Counted from the first letter of the stretch, positions 37,887 to 50,840 are shown. The stretch: 64,000 nt of DNA from Mycobacterium hubeiense (GCF_002838065.1 NZ_PIZU01000001.1:62001-126000), one strand, 5' to 3'. The notes: generated by a model from the sequence alone, not told the origin. Numbers and translations: made by a program.

Positions 37887-38684
37887 GTGACCGCGGTGCT
37901 GCAATTGGCGGACGTGACGTTTCGCCGCGACGGTAAACAGATCATCGACGGTATTTCGCTGACCGTGCAGCAGGGCGAGCACTGGGCGCTGCTCGGCCCG
38001 AACGGCGCGGGCAAGAGCACGCTGCTCGGCTTCTGCGCCGCAGTCACCTTCCCCACCTCTGGCACCGTGCACGTGCTCGGCGAGCAGATGGGCCGCACCG
38101 AGCTGGCCCGCCTGCGCCGCTCGATCGGTTACGTGAACCCGCGTCACCCGTTGCAGTATCCGCTCACGGTGCGTGAGGTGGTGCTCACCGGGATCACCGC
38201 CACCATCGACATCCCGATGCGGTGGGCGCCGACGGCCGACGAGGCCGCGCGGGCCGACGCGATGATCGCGACGGTCGGACTGTCCCGCAAGGCCGACGAC
38301 GTCTGGCCCACACTGTCGCAGGGTGAACGCGGCCGCACTCTCATTGCGCGAGCGTTGATTTCGGATCCGCAGTTGCTGCTACTCGACGAGCCCACCACCG
38401 GATTGGACGTCGCCGCGCGCGAGCAGCTGCTGGAGACCATGGATTCGCTTGACGAAACGCACCCCGAGGTGGCCTCGATCCTGGTCACCCATCATCTCGA
38501 GGAGCTGCCGACCACCACGACGCATGCGCTGCTGATCGCCGAGGGCCGCACGGTCGCCAGCGGTGTTGCAGTGCAAACGATTACAACCGAGAACGTCAGC
38601 GCCGCGTTCGATCATCCCGTGGAAGTCGGCTATCACCACGGCCGCTGGACGGCCCGCGCCAAGGCCGGCACCGCGAGACTGTAG
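37887..38684 (+). CDS. Orphan ABC transporter ATP-binding protein
   Basis: 265 residues, a complete ATPase: Walker A GPNGAGKST (about 38-46), signature LSQGERGR, Walker B LLLLDEP and the switch His in LVTHHLEE. It is most like ModF/iron-type single ATPases with a 35-residue C tail. No permease or binding-protein gene adjoins it, so partner and cargo are unknown. The start is GTG at 37887, with TAGAGT (37873-37878) 8 nt upstream and no Shine-Dalgarno. Confidence 0.85.
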   Translation: MTAVLQLADVTFRRDGKQIIDGISLTVQQGEHWALLGPNGAGKSTLLGFCAAVTFPTSGTVHVLGEQMGRTELARLRRSIGYVNPRHPLQYPLTVREVVLTGITATIDIPMRWAPTADEAARADAMIATVGLSRKADDVWPTLSQGERGRTLIARALISDPQLLLLDEPTTGLDVAAREQLLETMDSLDETHPEVASILVTHHLEELPTTTTHALLIAEGRTVASGVAVQTITTENVSAAFDHPVEVGYHHGRWTARAKAGTARL

Positions 38685-38733
38685 TTACCGGGGTCGTTAC
38701 TCGCGCTTTCGCACGGCAACGACAGTCTCGCGG

Positions 38734-39081
38734 CTAATCCTCGGGCGCAAGCAGCACATCGGCGTCGAAGCACGTGTGATCGCCGGTGTGGCAGGCCGCG
38801 CCGACCTGATCCACTTCGAGCAGCACGGTGTCGCCGTCGCAGTCCAGCCGCACCGAATGCACGTACTGGGTGTGCCCGGACGTCTCACCTTTGACCCAGT
38901 GCTGCTGGCGCGACCGCGAATAGTACGTGGCCCTGCGGGTTTCCAGGGTGCGGGCCAACGCGATGTCGTCCATCCAGGCCACCATCAGCACCTGCCCGGT
39001 GCTGCGTTCCTGCGCGACCGCGGTGACCAGGCCGTTGGCGTCGCGTTTGAGCCGCGACGCGATGCCTGCGTCCAACGTCAT
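38734..39081 (-). CDS. hisI: Phosphoribosyl-AMP cyclohydrolase
   Basis: 115 residues, third step of histidine synthesis: opens the purine ring of PR-AMP. Zinc and magnesium ligands are visible ([24 protein letters not shown]). There is no fused HisE domain, as in other actinobacteria. The ATG at 39081 has CGAGGGC before it and begins 28 nt after the hisF stop. Last gene of the his operon, converging with the ABC ATPase gene. Confidence 0.94.
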   Translation of the reverse strand: MTLDAGIASRLKRDANGLVTAVAQERSTGQVLMVAWMDDIALARTLETRRATYYSRSRQQHWVKGETSGHTQYVHSVRLDCDGDTVLLEVDQVGAACHTGDHTCFDADVLLAPED

Positions 39082-39109
39082 CGTTGCCCTCGGCTCTTCG
39101 CGCAAGCGC

Positions 39110-39892
39110 TCATCGCACCACAATCCCTTCTGCCGCCATGGCCGCCTTCACCTGGCCAATGGTCAATTCGCGGAAGTGAAACACGCTGGCGGCCAACACG
39201 GCATCGGCACCTGCATGAACCGCCGGCGCGAAGTGTTCCACCGCGCCGGCTCCCCCACTCGCGATCACCGGCACGGATACCGCGCCACGCACCGCCTTGA
39301 TCATCGGCAGGTCGAAGCCGGCCTTGGTGCCGTCGAAGTCCACCGAGTTGAGCAGGATCTCGCCCACGCCGAGTTCGGCTCCGCGGGTGGCCCATTCGAT
39401 CGCGTCGATGCCGGTGCCGCGGCGGCCGCCGTGGGTCGTCACCTCCCAGCCTGACGGCGTGGGCTCCGACCCCTGTGGGACGGTGCGGGCGTCGACCGAC
39501 AACACGATGCACTGCGACCCGAACTGTCGGGCCAGCTCGGCCAATAGCTCCGGGCGCGCGATCGCGGCGGTGTTGACCGAAACCTTGTCGGCCCCAGCTC
39601 GCAGCAGCGCGTCGACGTCTTCGACCGAGCGCACCCCGCCGCCGACGGTCAATGGGATGAACACCTGCTCGGCCGTGCGTTTGACGACCTCCAACATGGT
39701 GGCGCGACCCGATGACGACGCCGTCACGTCCAGGAACGTCAACTCGTCGGCCCCCTCGGCGTCGTAAACGGCGGCGAGTTCGACGGGATCGCCTGCATCC
39801 CGCAGGTTTTCGAAGTTGACGCCCTTGACCACTCGTCCGTCGTCGACGTCGAGGCAGGGAATGACACGAACCGCAAGGTCTTTGGGATCCAT
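39110..39892 (-). CDS. hisF: Imidazole glycerol phosphate synthase, cyclase subunit
   Basis: 260 residues, TIM barrel. With HisH it converts PRFAR and ammonia to imidazole glycerol phosphate and AICAR. Catalytic Asp15 ([10 protein letters not shown]) and Asp134 (VLSVDAR) are present, as are phosphate-binding GGGVRS and [11 protein letters not shown]. Its ATG overlaps the impA stop by 1 nt (TGATG). Confidence 0.96.
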   Translation of the reverse strand: MDPKDLAVRVIPCLDVDDGRVVKGVNFENLRDAGDPVELAAVYDAEGADELTFLDVTASSSGRATMLEVVKRTAEQVFIPLTVGGGVRSVEDVDALLRAGADKVSVNTAAIARPELLAELARQFGSQCIVLSVDARTVPQGSEPTPSGWEVTTHGGRRGTGIDAIEWATRGAELGVGEILLNSVDFDGTKAGFDLPMIKAVRGAVSVPVIASGGAGAVEHFAPAVHAGADAVLAASVFHFRELTIGQVKAAMAAEGIVVR

Positions 39893-40707
39893 CAGAAGCT
39901 CTCCGGGTCGCCGACCGATTGCACAATGTCGAGAATCTCACTGTGCACGCCGGGCAGTCCGACGATCGCCGAGGGTGAGTTCACCGTCCAGTCGTTGCCC
40001 GCGAGATCGGTGACGACGCCTCCGGCCGCCTTCACCAGGGCGACGCCGGCGGCGTGATCCCACACCTTGCCGCTGAAACTGATTGCACCCCCGAGGATCC
40101 CGGCGGCCGTGTAGGCGAGGTCGATGCCCGTCGCGCCGTGCATCCGCATCCGCGAGCACTTGCGGCTCAGGTTCTCGATGACCGCCAGCCGGTACCGGCC
40201 CGGTACCCGACCGCGCGAGTCGACGTTGAAGGTACCGACCCCGACGATCGAATCGGCCAACCTCGCCGGCGTCAAAGACAGTTGTTCGACGCCGTTGCTG
40301 CGCAAAGGTTTACCAACGACGGCGGTGAACCGCTCGCCGGTGAACGGTACCCACGTCAACCCTGCGACCGGTTCGCCGTGGCGCAACAAGCCGAGCAGAA
40401 TCGCGGCCATCGGCGAGCCCGCCGCATAGTTGAACGTGCCGTCGATCGGGTCGAGCACCCACACCAGCGGCGAATCGACATCCGCGCCGCCGAATTCCTC
40501 ACCGTGCACCTCGATGCCCGTGGCGGCCACCAGCGCGTCGACCACTTGTCGCTCAATGGCCAGGTCGACTTCGGTCGCGAAGTCGTTGCCTTTCTTCTGC
40601 ACTGCGGAGTCGGCCCGGTGCCCGGCGATGAACGGCTTGGCCGCGGCATCGAGGATTGCGACGGCTTCGGCGACCAGAGCGTCGACGTCAGCCGTCTCGA
40701 GCGCCAT
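39892..40707 (-). CDS. impA: Inositol monophosphatase-family phosphatase (ImpA)
   Basis: 271 residues of the metal-dependent IMPase family: Glu in HGEEFGG, metal motif [12 protein letters not shown] and WDHAAG near the C terminus. Position in the his operon between priA and hisF suggests it could supply histidinol-phosphate phosphatase activity, but M. tuberculosis ImpA (Rv1604) is named for inositol monophosphatase and another gene (hisN) is proposed for the his step. Substrate is therefore open. The stop overlaps the hisF start by 1 nt. Confidence 0.9.
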   Translation of the reverse strand: MALETADVDALVAEAVAILDAAAKPFIAGHRADSAVQKKGNDFATEVDLAIERQVVDALVAATGIEVHGEEFGGADVDSPLVWVLDPIDGTFNYAAGSPMAAILLGLLRHGEPVAGLTWVPFTGERFTAVVGKPLRSNGVEQLSLTPARLADSIVGVGTFNVDSRGRVPGRYRLAVIENLSRKCSRMRMHGATGIDLAYTAAGILGGAISFSGKVWDHAAGVALVKAAGGVVTDLAGNDWTVNSPSAIVGLPGVHSEILDIVQSVGDPESF

Positions 40708-41442
40708 TTACTGCCTCACCGCGTCCAGCGCCTGCGGCAGCGTGAACCGTCCTGCGTACAGCGCCTTTCCGACGATTGCGCCTTCGATGCCGCGGTCGGT
40801 CAGTGTGGCGATGGCCCGCAGATCGTCGAGGCTGGACACGCCGCCGGAGGCGATCACCGGCGCATCGGTGCGTTCGGCGACGCTCACCAGCAGGTCGAGA
40901 TTGGGGCCCTTGAGCGTGCCGTCCTTGGTGACGTCGGTCACCACGAACCGCGAACAGCCTTCGCCGTCAAGGCGTTCCAGCACCGGCCACAGATCGCCGC
41001 CGTCGGTCTCCCAACCGCGGCCGCGCAGTCGGTACTGCCCGTCGACGATCTTCACGTCCAGACCGACCGCCACTTTCTCGCCGTGCTCGGCGATCATCCG
41101 CGCACACCACTGCGGGTTCTCCAGCGCCGCGGTGCCGAGGTTGACCCGGGCGCAGCCGGTGGCCAGCGCGGCGTTCAATGAATCGTCGTCGCGGATTCCG
41201 CCGGAGAGCTCGACCGCGACGTCGAGTGTGCCGACGACCTCGGCGAGCAGTTCGCGGTTGGAGCCTCGACCGAACGCGGCGTCCAGGTCGACGAGGTGGA
41301 TCCACTCGGCGCCGTCGCGCTGCCACCCCAGCGCGGCGTCCAGCGCCGAGCCGTATTCGGTTTCACTGCCGGCCTGGCCCTGCACCAGGCGCACGGCGCG
41401 GCCGTCGACCACGTCGACGGCGGGAAGCAGGATTAGTGACAC
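40708..41442 (-). CDS. priA: Bifunctional HisA/TrpF isomerase (PriA)
   Basis: 244 residues, TIM barrel, very like M. tuberculosis PriA. It isomerises both ProFAR (histidine pathway) and phosphoribosylanthranilate (tryptophan pathway). Catalytic aspartates at 10 ([10 protein letters not shown]) and 174 (VTDVTKDG) are conserved. Dual function is inferred from the family and from the absence of trpF in the nearby trp cluster. The GTG at 41442 lies 10 nt after the hisH stop. Confidence 0.94.
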   Translation of the reverse strand: MSLILLPAVDVVDGRAVRLVQGQAGSETEYGSALDAALGWQRDGAEWIHLVDLDAAFGRGSNRELLAEVVGTLDVAVELSGGIRDDDSLNAALATGCARVNLGTAALENPQWCARMIAEHGEKVAVGLDVKIVDGQYRLRGRGWETDGGDLWPVLERLDGEGCSRFVVTDVTKDGTLKGPNLDLLVSVAERTDAPVIASGGVSSLDDLRAIATLTDRGIEGAIVGKALYAGRFTLPQALDAVRQ

Positions 41443-41452
41443 GCCGCTCAAC

Positions 41453-42066
41453 CTAGAGCCCCTCAACCCAATTGCCCAAAAGCGTGGCGCCGGCATCCCC
41501 GCTCTTCTCGGGGTGGAACTGGGTGGCCGCCAGTGGCCCGTCCTCGACGGCGGCCAGGAACGGCACCGAGTGCGTGGCCCAGGTGAGCAGCGCCTCGGGA
41601 TTGCCCTCCCACTGCTGGGCGGCATACGAGTGCACGAAGTAGAACCGGGTGCCGGGGTCCAAGCCCTTGAACAACCGGCTTCCTGCGGCGGCGTCGACGA
41701 CGTTCCAGCCCATGTGCGGGATCACCGGCGCGTCGAGACGGACCACGGCGCCCGGCCACTGCCCGCAACCCTGCGACTCCACGCCGAATTCGACGCCGCG
41801 GGCGAACAGGATCTGCATCCCGACGCAGACGCCCAACACCGGCCGGCCCGCAGAGACCCGCTCCGCGATGATCTTCTCGCCACCGATGGCGCGCAGGCCC
41901 GTCATGCACGCCTCGAATGCGCCGACACCGGGCACCACCAAGCCGTCTGCCTCCAAGGCTTTTTCGGCGTCGGCGGTCACCTCGACATCGGCACCGACCC
42001 GCTGCAGCGCCCGCTGCGCCGAGCGAAGATTGCCGGAACCGTAATCCAGTACGACGACTTTCTTTG

Positions 42067-42070
<4 letters not shown>
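41453..42070 (-). CDS. hisH: Imidazole glycerol phosphate synthase, glutamine amidotransferase subunit
   Basis: 205 residues, class I glutaminase supplying ammonia to HisF. The triad Cys82 (GVCVGMQ), His186 and Glu188 (FHPEKSG) is complete. GTG at 42070 overlaps the hisB stop (GTGA). Confidence 0.95.
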
Positions 42071-45145
<3,075 letters not shown>

Positions 45146-45238
45146 TGTCCCAGAGCAGCACAAATCACTTCCGTCAGCGCCCGAAGTCGTTGAGACTGCA
45201 GTCAAGGCTCACCGCCCTGACCCAGACGAAGGAGTCGT

Positions 45239-45649
45239 ATGCGCGCTCAGGATCACCCCAACAACGCCCCCGGCGTGCCGATGATCTTCCCGCCCTGGTT
45301 CGAGCGTATCCAGGTCAAATACATGAACCCGGTGGTCAAGCCGTTCGCGCGGTTCATGCCGGGGATGGCGACGATCAAGCACCGCGGCCGTAAATCCGGT
45401 AAGCCCTACGAGACCATCGTGACCGCCTACCGCAAGGGTGATCAGCTGGCGATCGTCCTCGGCCACGGCAAAACCGACTGGGTGAAGAACGTGCTGGCCG
45501 CGGGCGAGGCGGAGCTGCATTTCACCCGCAAGCAGGTGCACCTCACCAACCCGCGGATCCTGCCCGCCGGAAGCGGTGCAGAGGGGCTGCCGCTGCCCGC
45601 GCGGATCCAGGCGAAGAAGGCCGCGGTCTTCGTCGCCGACGTCGCCTGA
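45239..45649 (+). CDS. Nitroreductase/deazaflavin (F420)-dependent oxidoreductase family protein (Rv1598c-like)
   Basis: 136 residues of the Ddn-like split beta-barrel family, which uses F420 in mycobacteria: KHRGRKSGKPYETIVTAYRKGDQ, GHGKTDWVKNVLAAG and AELHFTRKQVHLTNPR are typical. Substrate unknown. A strong AAGGAG precedes the ATG at 45239. It diverges from hisD and lies just before the MarR gene. Confidence 0.88.
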   Translation: MRAQDHPNNAPGVPMIFPPWFERIQVKYMNPVVKPFARFMPGMATIKHRGRKSGKPYETIVTAYRKGDQLAIVLGHGKTDWVKNVLAAGEAELHFTRKQVHLTNPRILPAGSGAEGLPLPARIQAKKAAVFVADVA

Positions 45650-45661
45650 CCCTATGTGATT

Positions 45662-45690
45662 GTTAGCACACAATTAGATCGTGCCCTAAC
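45662..45690 (+). promoter_or_regulatory. Imperfect inverted repeats upstream of the MarR gene, possible autoregulatory operator
   Basis: GTTAG-CAC (45662-45669) and GTGCCCTAAC (45681-45690) form an imperfect inverted repeat around an AT-rich core ACAATTAG, just upstream of a TACGGT -10-like box (45699-45704). OhrR-type regulators bind AT-rich palindromes with AATT cores. Assignment is inference. Confidence 0.4.
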
Positions 45691-45710
45691 TAATCGGGTA
45701 CGGTCTTCCC

Positions 45711-46202
45711 ATGACCATGCTCGACGAGGATGTCGACCCGTTGGCGCTGGAACGTCAGGTGTGCTTCGCATTGGCGATCACCAACCGAGCGGTGCTCGCG
45801 ATCTACCGCCCGCTGCTCGAGCCCCTCGGGCTGACCCACCCGCAGTACCTCGTCATGCTCGCGCTGTGGGATCACCACAAATCCGGTAGCGAGAACGCGT
45901 TGTCGGTCAAGGACATCGCCTCGGCTTTGCAATTGGACTCGGCCACGCTGTCGCCGATGCTCAAACGCCTCGAGGCGCTCGGGTTGATCACCCGCTCCCG
46001 CAGCAGCACCGATGAGCGCGCGACCGACGTCGTGCTCACCGAGGCCGGTGTCCAATTGCGGCGTCGCGCGTTGAAGATTCCACCCGCCGTCGTCGAGCGG
46101 CTTGGCGTCGGCCTCGACGAGCTCGAACATCTTCACGACGTGCTCACCCGCATCAACGCCGCCGCCATCGCGGCCGGCGCCCTCGACGGCAAGGAGTCCT
46201 GA
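45711..46202 (+). CDS. MarR-family regulator, OhrR-like
   Basis: 163 residues with a winged helix (about 60-110: LSVKDIASALQLDSATLSPMLKRLEALGLITR). The N-terminal stretch ERQVCFALAITNRAVLAIYRP...LGLTHPQYLVMLALW is the hallmark of OhrR peroxide sensors, and Cys18 occupies the redox-active position. The usual target gene ohr is not adjacent. The ATG at 45711 lies 6 nt after TACGGT, suggesting a leaderless message. Its stop overlaps the next start (TGATG). Confidence 0.87.
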   Translation: MTMLDEDVDPLALERQVCFALAITNRAVLAIYRPLLEPLGLTHPQYLVMLALWDHHKSGSENALSVKDIASALQLDSATLSPMLKRLEALGLITRSRSSTDERATDVVLTEAGVQLRRRALKIPPAVVERLGVGLDELEHLHDVLTRINAAAIAAGALDGKES

Positions 46203-46621
46203 TGAGCGACGACACCGCGCGCCGCCCGAACCTCTGGCAGTACATCGGCTACTGCTACGGCCGTCGGCTGCCCGACTCGATGCGGGACTGGGTGCGCAAC
46301 GACCTCGCCGGTAAGGGCGCCACCCGTCGGATGATGGTCCGTGTCGCGATCCCCGCGATACTTGTGCTCGCGCCGTTCTGGTTCATCCCGGCGTCCTTCT
46401 ACGTGCACGCGGAGATGACGCTGCCGATCTTCATTCCGTTCGTCTTCTTCTCCCATGCGCTCAACAAGGTGTGGCGCCGGCACATGCTGGCCAAACACGG
46501 CCTGGACCCCGACCTGGTGGACGAGCTCAAGCGCAAACGTGACGCCCACATTCACCGGGCCTACATCGAGAAGTACGGCCCGCGACCGGAGACGGCCGAG
46601 TCGCGGGGTCACGACATCTAG
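46202..46621 (+). CDS. DUF5313 membrane protein
   Basis: 139 residues. An N-terminal basic-aromatic segment (PNLWQYIGYCYGRRLPDSMRDWV) precedes two membrane helices (about 46-66 and 72-90) and a charged C-terminal tail with RKRDAHIHRAY. Function unknown. The start overlaps the MarR stop by 1 nt with AAGGAG upstream, so it is probably expressed with that regulator. Its end overlaps the convergent nadC stop. Confidence 0.85.
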   Translation: MSDDTARRPNLWQYIGYCYGRRLPDSMRDWVRNDLAGKGATRRMMVRVAIPAILVLAPFWFIPASFYVHAEMTLPIFIPFVFFSHALNKVWRRHMLAKHGLDPDLVDELKRKRDAHIHRAYIEKYGPRPETAESRGHDI

Positions 46622-47475
46622 ATGTCCAGGCCGATGTCGAGCACCCGCACCGAGTGGGTGAGCGCGCCGACGGCCAGATAGTCGACACCCGTTCGGGCGT
46701 AATCGGCTGCAGTGTCCAACGTCAGACCACCCGAGGATTCCAGTTTTGTTGCGGGCGAACGCGAGTCGCGCCGTTGCACCGCCATCTGCGTCTGCCACAC
46801 CGGAAAGTTGTCCAACAGCACCAGTTCCACGTCAGCCGATAACACGTCGTCGAGTTGTTCGAGCGAGTCCACCTCGACCTCGCACGGCAGATCCGGCGCT
46901 TCGGCGCGGACGGCTTTCAGCGCGGCCAACACCGAACCTGCGGCCGCGACGTGGTTGTCCTTGATCAAAGCGGCGTCGCCCAGTCCCATCCGATGGTTGA
47001 CGCCGCCGCCGACCCGCACCGCGTACTTCTGCAGCGCCCGCAGGCCGGGCAATGTCTTTCGGGTGTCGCGGATCTTGGCCTTTGTGCCGCTCACCGCCTC
47101 CACCCACGCCGCCGTGGTGGTGGCGATGCCGGACAGATGGCATACCAGATTCAGCATGGTGCGCTCTGCGGTCAGTAGTCCTTGCGTCGGCGCCCGCAGC
47201 GTCAACACCTCGGCACCGGCTTCCAGGCGCGCGCCGTCAGCCACCCGATGCATGACCCGGTAACCATCGATGCCAAGCACTTCATCAAGAACCAACAACG
47301 CAAGGTCGACGCCGGCGATGACACCTGGCTCGCGGGTGACCAGCGACGCCGTCGTCTCGGAGTCGGCGGGCACGGTGGCCAAGGTCGTGACGTCTGGCCC
47401 ATAACGCAGGTCTTCCTCGAGGCCCCGCGCGACCGTCGCCCGGGCTTCCGCGAGCTCGTAGTCCGACAGTGCCAT
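46618..47475 (-). CDS. nadC: Nicotinate-nucleotide pyrophosphorylase (quinolinate phosphoribosyltransferase)
   Basis: 285 residues. Converts quinolinate and PRPP to nicotinate mononucleotide. Key motifs are EDLRYGPDVTT, RDTRKTLPGLRALQKYAVRVGGGVNHR with the substrate-binding arginine/lysine cluster, LIKDNH and C-terminal GVDYLAVGALTHS. Its ATG overlaps the nadB stop by 1 nt. Confidence 0.96.
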   Translation of the reverse strand: MALSDYELAEARATVARGLEEDLRYGPDVTTLATVPADSETTASLVTREPGVIAGVDLALLVLDEVLGIDGYRVMHRVADGARLEAGAEVLTLRAPTQGLLTAERTMLNLVCHLSGIATTTAAWVEAVSGTKAKIRDTRKTLPGLRALQKYAVRVGGGVNHRMGLGDAALIKDNHVAAAGSVLAALKAVRAEAPDLPCEVEVDSLEQLDDVLSADVELVLLDNFPVWQTQMAVQRRDSRSPATKLESSGGLTLDTAADYARTGVDYLAVGALTHSVRVLDIGLDI

Positions 47476-49016
47476 CAGCAGGCAGCGGCGGCGGGCACCA
47501 AGCTGTGCGCGAACGCCGGGTCGGGGTCGGGAAAATCCGAACGGTGATGGCAGCCACGAGATTCCGTGCGAGCCAGCGCCGCCGCGACGACGACGTTAGC
47601 CGTCACGGTCAGCGCGACATCCTCGACGTCCCTGCGGCTGCCCAGCCCGCGGTCGGTCGCCGTGTTCAGCAGTGCGGCAAGCTCACACAGGCCGCTCGCG
47701 TCCCGGACGACCGACGCGTGGCGGGACATCGCACGCTGCAGCAGCGGGCGATCGAGCGCCACACGCGGCGCCGGCTCCGCAGCGACGGCGCGGCTGGCTC
47801 CGGCGTCGGCGGCGTGCTCGGCCGCCGCTTTACCCGCGCGTCCGCCCACGACCAATCCTTCGAGCAAGCTGTTGGACGCCAAGCGATTTGCGCCGTGCAT
47901 CCCCGTCCGCGCCACCTCGCCCGCCGCGAACAACCCGGCAAGGTCGGTGCGGCCGTGCACATCGGTGACCACGCCGCCGCAGCTGTAGTGCGCGCCGGGC
48001 ACCACCGGAATCGGTTGGCGGGTGGGGTCGACGCCCGCCGCATGGCACGCCGCGGTGACCGTCGGGAAGCGTCGCTCGAATTCGGCGATGCCGCGGGCGT
48101 CGAGGTAGACACACGGATCACCGGTTGCGTTCAACCGTGCATCGATGGCCGCCGCCACCACGTCGCGGGGGGCCAGATCGCCCATCGGGTGCACGCCGGC
48201 GGTCACCGAATTGCCCTGCGCATCAATCAGTACCGCGCCCTCGCCGCGGATCGCTTCGGTGATCAGCGGCCGTCGGCCGCCGCCGTGGCCGTCATAAAGC
48301 ATGGTCGGGTGGAACTGGATGAACTCGAGATCGCCGATCGGCACCCCGGCCCACATCGCCAGCGCGATACCGTCGCCGGTGGAGCCGTCCGGATTGGTGG
48401 TGGCCGAATAGAGGTGGCCGAGCCCGCCGGTGGCCAGAATCACCGACGGCGCATGGATCACACCGAGGCCGTCGGCGTTGAGCACCTGCACACCCGTCAC
48501 CGCTGCGCCGTCGTGAAGCACCTGCAGCGCAACGTGTTTGCGCCGGATGTCCAGGCGTGCGGCGGCACCGTCCAGCGCCCGTTGCACCTCGGCACCGGTG
48601 GCGTCACCCCCCGCGTGGATGATGCGCCGTCGCGAATGGCCGCCCTCCCGGGTCAGGGCCCACTGCCCGGGCGCGGCCTCGTCGAACCGCGCACCGTCAT
48701 CGACCAGCTCGGCGACGGCGGCGTAGCCGTCCGCCACGATCGAGCGGACCGCATCGGGGTCGCACAGACCGCCGCCGGCCGCCAGGGTGTCGGCGACGTG
48801 CGCGTCGACCGAATCATCGGTGCGCGGCAGCACCACTGCGATACCGCCCTGCGCATAGAACGTCGCGGTATCGGCGGCCTTGCTCAACACGACGACGCGA
48901 CGGCCCCGGCGATGGGCGGCCAGGGCCGCGACCAAGCCCGCGACGCCGGTGCCGATAACCACGACATCGGCGCGCTGCTGCCAGCCGCCGCTACCGCCGC
49001 AGCAGTAGTCGTTCAT
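47475..49016 (-). CDS. nadB: L-aspartate oxidase
   Basis: 513 residues, FAD enzyme making iminoaspartate for NadA. FAD motif [17 protein letters not shown] near residue 18, [17 protein letters not shown], the conserved [21 protein letters not shown] and [27 protein letters not shown] are visible. The ATG at 49016 overlaps the nadA stop (ATGA). The N terminus [11 protein letters not shown] is unusual but short and non-catalytic. Confidence 0.95.
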   Translation of the reverse strand: MNDYCCGGSGGWQQRADVVVIGTGVAGLVAALAAHRRGRRVVVLSKAADTATFYAQGGIAVVLPRTDDSVDAHVADTLAAGGGLCDPDAVRSIVADGYAAVAELVDDGARFDEAAPGQWALTREGGHSRRRIIHAGGDATGAEVQRALDGAAARLDIRRKHVALQVLHDGAAVTGVQVLNADGLGVIHAPSVILATGGLGHLYSATTNPDGSTGDGIALAMWAGVPIGDLEFIQFHPTMLYDGHGGGRRPLITEAIRGEGAVLIDAQGNSVTAGVHPMGDLAPRDVVAAAIDARLNATGDPCVYLDARGIAEFERRFPTVTAACHAAGVDPTRQPIPVVPGAHYSCGGVVTDVHGRTDLAGLFAAGEVARTGMHGANRLASNSLLEGLVVGGRAGKAAAEHAADAGASRAVAAEPAPRVALDRPLLQRAMSRHASVVRDASGLCELAALLNTATDRGLGSRRDVEDVALTVTANVVVAAALARTESRGCHHRSDFPDPDPAFAHSLVPAAAAC

Positions 49017-50056
49017 TCTCCGCCGCCGGGCTGGCCGATCTCGATCATCCGCTGCACGCTGGCCCGCGCCAGGCGGGCGGTTTCGGGATCGACGTCGACC
49101 TCGTCGGCGCCTTCCACCAAGCACCGCAGCAGCGCGGCGGGAGTGATCATCTTCATGTACTTGCACGAGGCGCGGTCGTTGACCGCCAGGAAGTCGACTT
49201 CCGGTGCGGCGCGGCGCAGTTGGTGCAGCATGCCGACCTCGGTGGCGACCAGCACCTGGCGCGCGTTGGTCTCGCGGGCGGCGTCCAGCATGCCGCCGGT
49301 GGACAGGATCTTCACCCGGTCCTCGGGAAACGCCCCTTCTCCGGCGAGGTAGAGCGCCGAAGTGGCGCAACCGCATTCGGGGTGCACGAACAGTTCGGCA
49401 TCAGGATGGGTCCGGGCCTGGTCGGTGAGCTCGTCACCGTTGATGCCCGCGTGCACATGGCATTCGCCCGCCCACACGTGCAGGTTCTTGCGACCGGTCA
49501 CTCGGCGCACGTGTGCGCCCAGGAACTGGTCCGGGCAGAACAGCACCTCGCGGTCCTCGGGAATCGACGCGACCACCTCGACGGCGTTCGAGGACGTGCA
49601 GCAGATGTCGGTCAGCGCCTTCACCGCGGCGGTGGTGTTGACATAGGAGACGACCACGGCGTCCGGGTACTCGTCACGCCATGCCCGCAACTCGTCGGCG
49701 GTGATGGAATCGGCCAGCGAGCAGCCGGCCCGCTGGTCGGGAATCAGCACCGTCTTGTCGGGGGACAGGATTTTGGCGGTTTCCGCCATGAAGTGCACGC
49801 CACAGAACACGATGGTGTCCTCTGGCGCCTCGGCGGCGATGCGGGACAGCGCCAGCGAGTCACCGACGTGGTCGGCGACATCCTGGATGGGGGGCAACTG
49901 GTAGTTGTGCGCGAGGATCGTCGCGTTGCGCTGTTTGGCGAGCCGACGCACCTCGGCCGCCCAGGCTTCGTCGCCGGCGAGGCCGGAATAGCCACCCGGT
50001 CCGTCGGTGATCCGGGCCGTCATATCCCCCACGGGCCCGCGGTCGAGAACGGTCAT
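49013..50056 (-). CDS. nadA: Quinolinate synthase
   Basis: 347 residues. A 4Fe-4S enzyme condensing iminoaspartate with dihydroxyacetone phosphate to quinolinate. Cluster cysteines Cys112 (RAGCSLAD), Cys199 (AGECHVHAG) and Cys298 (RASCKYM) match the E. coli spacing. The ATG at 50056 has GGAGG 6 nt upstream. A TATAAG -10 box (50096-50091 on this strand) lies inside the NrtR palindrome, giving a leader of about 28 nt. Head of nadABC. Confidence 0.96.
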   Translation of the reverse strand: MTVLDRGPVGDMTARITDGPGGYSGLAGDEAWAAEVRRLAKQRNATILAHNYQLPPIQDVADHVGDSLALSRIAAEAPEDTIVFCGVHFMAETAKILSPDKTVLIPDQRAGCSLADSITADELRAWRDEYPDAVVVSYVNTTAAVKALTDICCTSSNAVEVVASIPEDREVLFCPDQFLGAHVRRVTGRKNLHVWAGECHVHAGINGDELTDQARTHPDAELFVHPECGCATSALYLAGEGAFPEDRVKILSTGGMLDAARETNARQVLVATEVGMLHQLRRAAPEVDFLAVNDRASCKYMKMITPAALLRCLVEGADEVDVDPETARLARASVQRMIEIGQPGGGE

Positions 50057-50082
50057 CGACGCCTCCTGGTCCTCCCGTCCCG

Positions 50083-50105
50083 GTTTTCGACTTATAATCG
50101 AAAAC
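50083..50105. promoter_or_regulatory. NrtR operator palindrome in the nadA/nrtR divergent promoter
   Basis: GTTTTCGA (50083-50090) and TCGAAAAC (50098-50105) are perfect reverse complements around CTTATAA. The spacer carries the -10 boxes of both genes: TATAAT (50093-50098) for nrtR, 7 nt before its ATG, and TATAAG on the other strand for nadA. One bound repressor would shut both promoters. Regulation of nadABC by NrtR is known in M. smegmatis. Confidence 0.82.
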
Positions 50106-50798
50106 ATGCCACATAGTAGCACCGCGCACGAGGTGCTTGCCGTCGTGTTCCAGGTTCGCGGTGTTGACTCCCGGCAACCCACACTTAACGTGCTGTTATG
50201 GCAGCGCGCCCTGGCCCCGGAGCGCGGCAAGTGGTCGCTGCCGGGCGGCCGGCTCGGCGACGACGAGGATCTGACCAGCTCCGTTCGGCGTCAGCTGGCC
50301 GAGAAAGTCGACCTGCGTGAGCTTGCTCACCTCGAGCAGTTGGCCGTGTTTTCCGACCCGGTGCGCGTTCCCGGCCCCCGCACCATCGCGTCGACGTTCC
50401 TCGGTCTGGTGCCCTCCCCCGCGACGCCGACGCTGCCGCCAGACACCCGTTGGCATCCCGTCAGCGCGCTGCCGGAGATGGCGTTCGACCATGCCCCGAT
50501 GGTGGCCCACGCCCGCAGCCGGCTGGTCGCCAAACTGTCCTACACCAACATCGGATTCGCCTTGGCGCCAAAAGAATTCGCGATATCGACGCTGCGCGAC
50601 ATCTATGGCGCCGCGCTCGGCTACCAAGTAGACGCGACGAACTTGCAGCGCGTGCTGGAACGGCGCAACGTCATCACCCGCACCGGCACCACCGCGCGGT
50701 CCGGCCGCACCGGTGGCCGCCCGGCGGCCCTGTATCGGTTCATCGAGTCCCGGTATCGCGTCACCGACGAATTCGCCGCGCTGCGCCCGCCCGGGTGA
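50106..50798 (+). CDS. nrtR: NrtR-type Nudix transcriptional regulator of NAD synthesis
   Basis: 230 residues. The N-terminal Nudix-like domain (about 8-140) binds ADP-ribose-type ligands. Its Nudix box [22 protein letters not shown] lacks the full REUxEExGU catalytic set, so it is probably a sensor rather than a hydrolase. The C-terminal winged helix (about 160-225) contains [16 protein letters not shown] and [11 protein letters not shown]. It represses nadABC in relatives. The ATG at 50106 directly abuts the palindrome and is probably the transcript 5' end (leaderless). Confidence 0.9.
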   Translation: MPHSSTAHEVLAVVFQVRGVDSRQPTLNVLLWQRALAPERGKWSLPGGRLGDDEDLTSSVRRQLAEKVDLRELAHLEQLAVFSDPVRVPGPRTIASTFLGLVPSPATPTLPPDTRWHPVSALPEMAFDHAPMVAHARSRLVAKLSYTNIGFALAPKEFAISTLRDIYGAALGYQVDATNLQRVLERRNVITRTGTTARSGRTGGRPAALYRFIESRYRVTDEFAALRPPG

Positions 50799-50840
50799 GT
50801 CGACTGGATTCTTAGACCCTTCTTAAGTAACAATGCCCCG

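Noticed and set aside
39892..40707. Calling the IMPase-family gene hisN
   Set aside because: Operon position alone does not prove histidinol-phosphate phosphatase activity, and a different gene is assigned this role in M. tuberculosis.
47469..49352. Long plus-strand frame opposite nadB
   Set aside because: Shadow of nadB, whose FAD and active-site motifs are intact.
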